Source of the DNA: Latilactobacillus curvatus JCM 1096 = DSM 20019
Lineage (GTDB): Bacteria > Bacillota > Bacilli > Lactobacillales > Lactobacillaceae
DNA length: 64,000 nucleotides
Direction: 5' to 3'
Assembly: GCF_004101845.1 (NCBI RefSeq)
Contig: NZ_CP026116.1
Span: 620,001 to 684,000, forward strand
Part shown: one piece after another, positions 62,168 to 64,000 of the stretch
How the letters are laid out: the number at the start of each line of letters is the position of its first letter
Position numbering within the stretch: the stretch's first letter is position 1
Translations under genes and position numbers: made by a program
Notes under the pieces: model-generated
Databases searched by the model: none
Told to the model about the DNA's origin: nothing
What the model saw: only the letters and a program-made list of their open reading frames with translations

Positions 62168-63187
62168 CTATTTCGAAGTAAAGTATTGTTGGCCGGCAGA
62201 CTTCTCGAGGCGATTCATATACGCTAATCCGACACCCTCTTTTGCGAAGCCTTGCACTAATATAATTTTAACCTCAGGATTCAAATCAAAATACCGTAAT
62301 CCTTCAAACAAGTGTTGACTAGCAGTCACTACAGAATCACCTAAAGAGAACTGATCTTTAAACCTAACGTCAGATAACTGCCCTAACACCGTATCAACCG
62401 CCATAACACCAAATGGCACACTTTGTTGACTGGCCCATTTAACCGCCGCCGGAAATTCATCTGGCGTTGGCACTATGTAAACCTGTGCATTTGGAGCATA
62501 GTGTTTGTATTTCATGCCTGGTGCCTTTGGCGTTTCAGCTGCGCCAACTTTATGGTGGTTTGTCATAATCGGCCCAATCACACGTTCAATGGCTTCTTGA
62601 GTCACAACACCGGGTCGTAAAATAACGGGTGTCGCAACACTTAAATCAATCACCGTTGATTCCAACCCAACACCAGTTGGACCATCATCAATGACACCGG
62701 CAATCTTTCCATTTAGATCATGTAAAACGTGATCGGCAGTGGTTGGACTGGGCTTGCCTGATGTATTGGCTGAAGGCCCCACAAGTGGGACACCGGCCGC
62801 TTTAATCAAGTCTAACGTCACCGCATTGTTCGGCATTCTAAAGGCAGCGGTCTTTAAACCACCCGTCACAACTGAATCTAGTGCCGCATGTTTTAGCGGC
62901 AAAATAATTGTCAATGAACCGGGCCAAAAAGCGTCGACTAATTGCTTAAATCGATCACTAACTTCGGCTGCGTAATGCTCAACCGTCGCAACACTTGCTA
63001 CATGCACGATTAGCGGATTATCACTTGGGCGCCCCTTAGCGGCATAAACTTTCTTAACCGCTTCAGGATTCGTCGCATCTGCCCCAAGACCATAGACGGT
63101 CTCAGTTGGAAATGAAATCAATTCGCCCGCTTTTAAATCTGCTGCTGCTTGTTCAATCTGTTCTACTGTGTATCTCTTGGTTTCCAT
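62168..63187 (-). CDS. Threonylcarbamoyl-AMP synthase (Sua5/YwlC type)
   Basis: A 339-residue protein: N-terminal YrdC domain (about 10-200, with KxR-type SFPTETVYGLGADA) and C-terminal Sua5 domain. It makes threonylcarbamoyl-AMP for the t6A37 modification of tRNA. Between prmC and glyA, as in other Firmicutes. Confidence 0.94.
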   Translation of the reverse strand: METKRYTVEQIEQAAADLKAGELISFPTETVYGLGADATNPEAVKKVYAAKGRPSDNPLIVHVASVATVEHYAAEVSDRFKQLVDAFWPGSLTIILPLKHAALDSVVTGGLKTAAFRMPNNAVTLDLIKAAGVPLVGPSANTSGKPSPTTADHVLHDLNGKIAGVIDDGPTGVGLESTVIDLSVATPVILRPGVVTQEAIERVIGPIMTNHHKVGAAETPKAPGMKYKHYAPNAQVYIVPTPDEFPAAVKWASQQSVPFGVMAVDTVLGQLSDVRFKDQFSLGDSVVTASQHLFEGLRYFDLNPEVKIILVQGFAKEGVGLAYMNRLEKSAGQQYFTSK

Positions 63188-63220
63188 TATAGGCCTTCCT
63201 TACTCTACTTCTGATTTACA

Positions 63221-64000
63221 TCATACCAAATTCCGATTGAAATCGTAACCCACACGGGCCATTCTAGACCAATTAGCCATATCTTTTTTGATTGTAACCG
63301 CTACATCGGTCGATTCATGTTCGAATAACCGAACGATCGCCTCTTTTTGCTGATAACCGAACTCTAAATAAAGCTGCCCATCTGGTTTTAAATACGCACG
63401 CACTTCTTTAGCAAACCGTTCATAAAACGCTAAGCCGTTATTATCTGCAAATAGGGCCAAGTCGGGTTCGTATTTCAAAACGGACGCATCCATCACATGC
63501 CGTTCATCTTGTGCAATATATGGCGGATTAGACACAATCACATCAAACTGTTGGCCCATCACTGGGGTTAGAAAATCACCCACGATAAAGTTAACATGCG
63601 CGTTTAATTGGCGCGCATTTGCTTGTGCAACAGCAATCGCTTCTAGTGAAATATCAATTGCGGTCACTTCCCATTCTGGATGCTCACAGGCAAGGGTAAT
63701 TGCAATGGCGCCCGTTCCTGTCCCAACATCCAACACTTTAAGTGGTCGGTTCTTTGGTTGTGTAGCATCTAATATCCATTCTACCAATTCTTCCGTCTCA
63801 AGTCGTGGAATAAGCGTTGCCGGCGTCACCTTAAAATCGCGTCCGTAAAAATTAGCATATCCCAAAATGTATTGTGCCGGTTGATCAGCGATAAACGCGT
63901 TTAAGTCTGCTTGATACTGATCGTATTCGGCAGTCGGCATTTCATCGTGATAATGCAAGACCAGTTGGGTCGTCGTCCAATGTTTACGACCGAGTAGTAA
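63221..64000 (-). CDS. prmC: Peptide chain release factor N5-glutamine methyltransferase PrmC (5' end outside window)
   Basis: The frame is open to the window edge, so the start codon lies beyond 64000. The visible part has the SAM site DVGTGTGAIAITLA and the catalytic NPPY (VSNPPYIAQDE). It methylates the GGQ glutamine of release factors RF1 and RF2. prfA would normally lie just upstream. Confidence 0.94.
   Translation of the reverse strand, partial: LLLGRKHWTTTQLVLHYHDEMPTAEYDQYQADLNAFIADQPAQYILGYANFYGRDFKVTPATLIPRLETEELVEWILDATQPKNRPLKVLDVGTGTGAIAITLACEHPEWEVTAIDISLEAIAVAQANARQLNAHVNFIVGDFLTPVMGQQFDVIVSNPPYIAQDERHVMDASVLKYEPDLALFADNNGLAFYERFAKEVRAYLKPDGQLYLEFGYQQKEAIVRLFEHESTDVAVTIKKDMANWSRMARVGYDFNRNLV

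Overview
The window is a low-GC Lactobacillaceae chromosome segment. Gene order and protein sequences fit the Latilactobacillus sakei/curvatus group best; that species-level call is my inference and no database was searched. Most genes are on the minus strand. Housekeeping blocks keep the usual Firmicutes order.

Layout. 1-7.6 kb: valS behind a T-box leader, thiI with its cysteine desulfurase partner, and ezrA. 7.6-15.6 kb: rpsD behind a structured leader with a predicted pseudoknot, two DUF proteins, the glutathione synthase gshF, rarA, 6S RNA, a small membrane protein, a universal stress protein and an XRE-TPR regulator. 15.7-28.7 kb: an accessory stretch between two IS30-family copies that encode the same transposase. 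It holds a HAD phosphatase, DUF2785, a YxeA-like protein, a nitroreductase, tRNA-Ser(UGA), a nucleoside hydrolase with an ECF S component, an fRMsr, a cobalamin adenosyltransferase, and a three-gene unit made of a 14-residue peptide, an AgrC-like kinase and a LytTR regulator, divergent from a second XRE-TPR regulator. An IS3-family element adjoins the second IS30 copy. 29.2-34.5 kb: the sufCDSUB iron-sulfur operon. 34.6-45.0 kb: a type II-A CRISPR-Cas locus. 45.1-64 kb: metNIQ behind a T-box, a GcvH-like protein, rodA, DUF2969, yidD, epuA-like, mbl, murA, DUF1146, the atpBEFHAGDC operon, upp, glyA, a Sua5/TsaC protein and the 3' part of prmC.

The CRISPR locus has cas9, cas1, cas2 and csn2 on the minus strand and 30 repeats with 29 spacers. 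A tracrRNA lies between cas9 and cas1 on the opposite strand. It has been hit twice. An IS30-family element sits inside cas2 with a 4-bp duplication (GAAT), and an IS3-family element sits inside repeat 16 with a 3-bp duplication (TCA). Removing each element and one duplicate restores a 101-codon Cas2 and an intact 36-bp repeat. Cas9 keeps its catalytic residues and the tracrRNA keeps its promoter and structure. The inferred state is a working effector with a stalled adaptation module and a split array.

The least familiar item is the peptide-kinase-regulator unit at 23.1-25.3 kb. A 14-codon ORF (MMSNIQNLIFWFWN) with a strong Shine-Dalgarno lies 23 bp upstream of the kinase gene. Two ATACGTTTA direct repeats 12 bp apart, the layout known for LytTR operators, lie between this unit and the divergent XRE-TPR gene. 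No AgrB-like protease or dedicated exporter is adjacent. I infer a linear-peptide autoinduction circuit.
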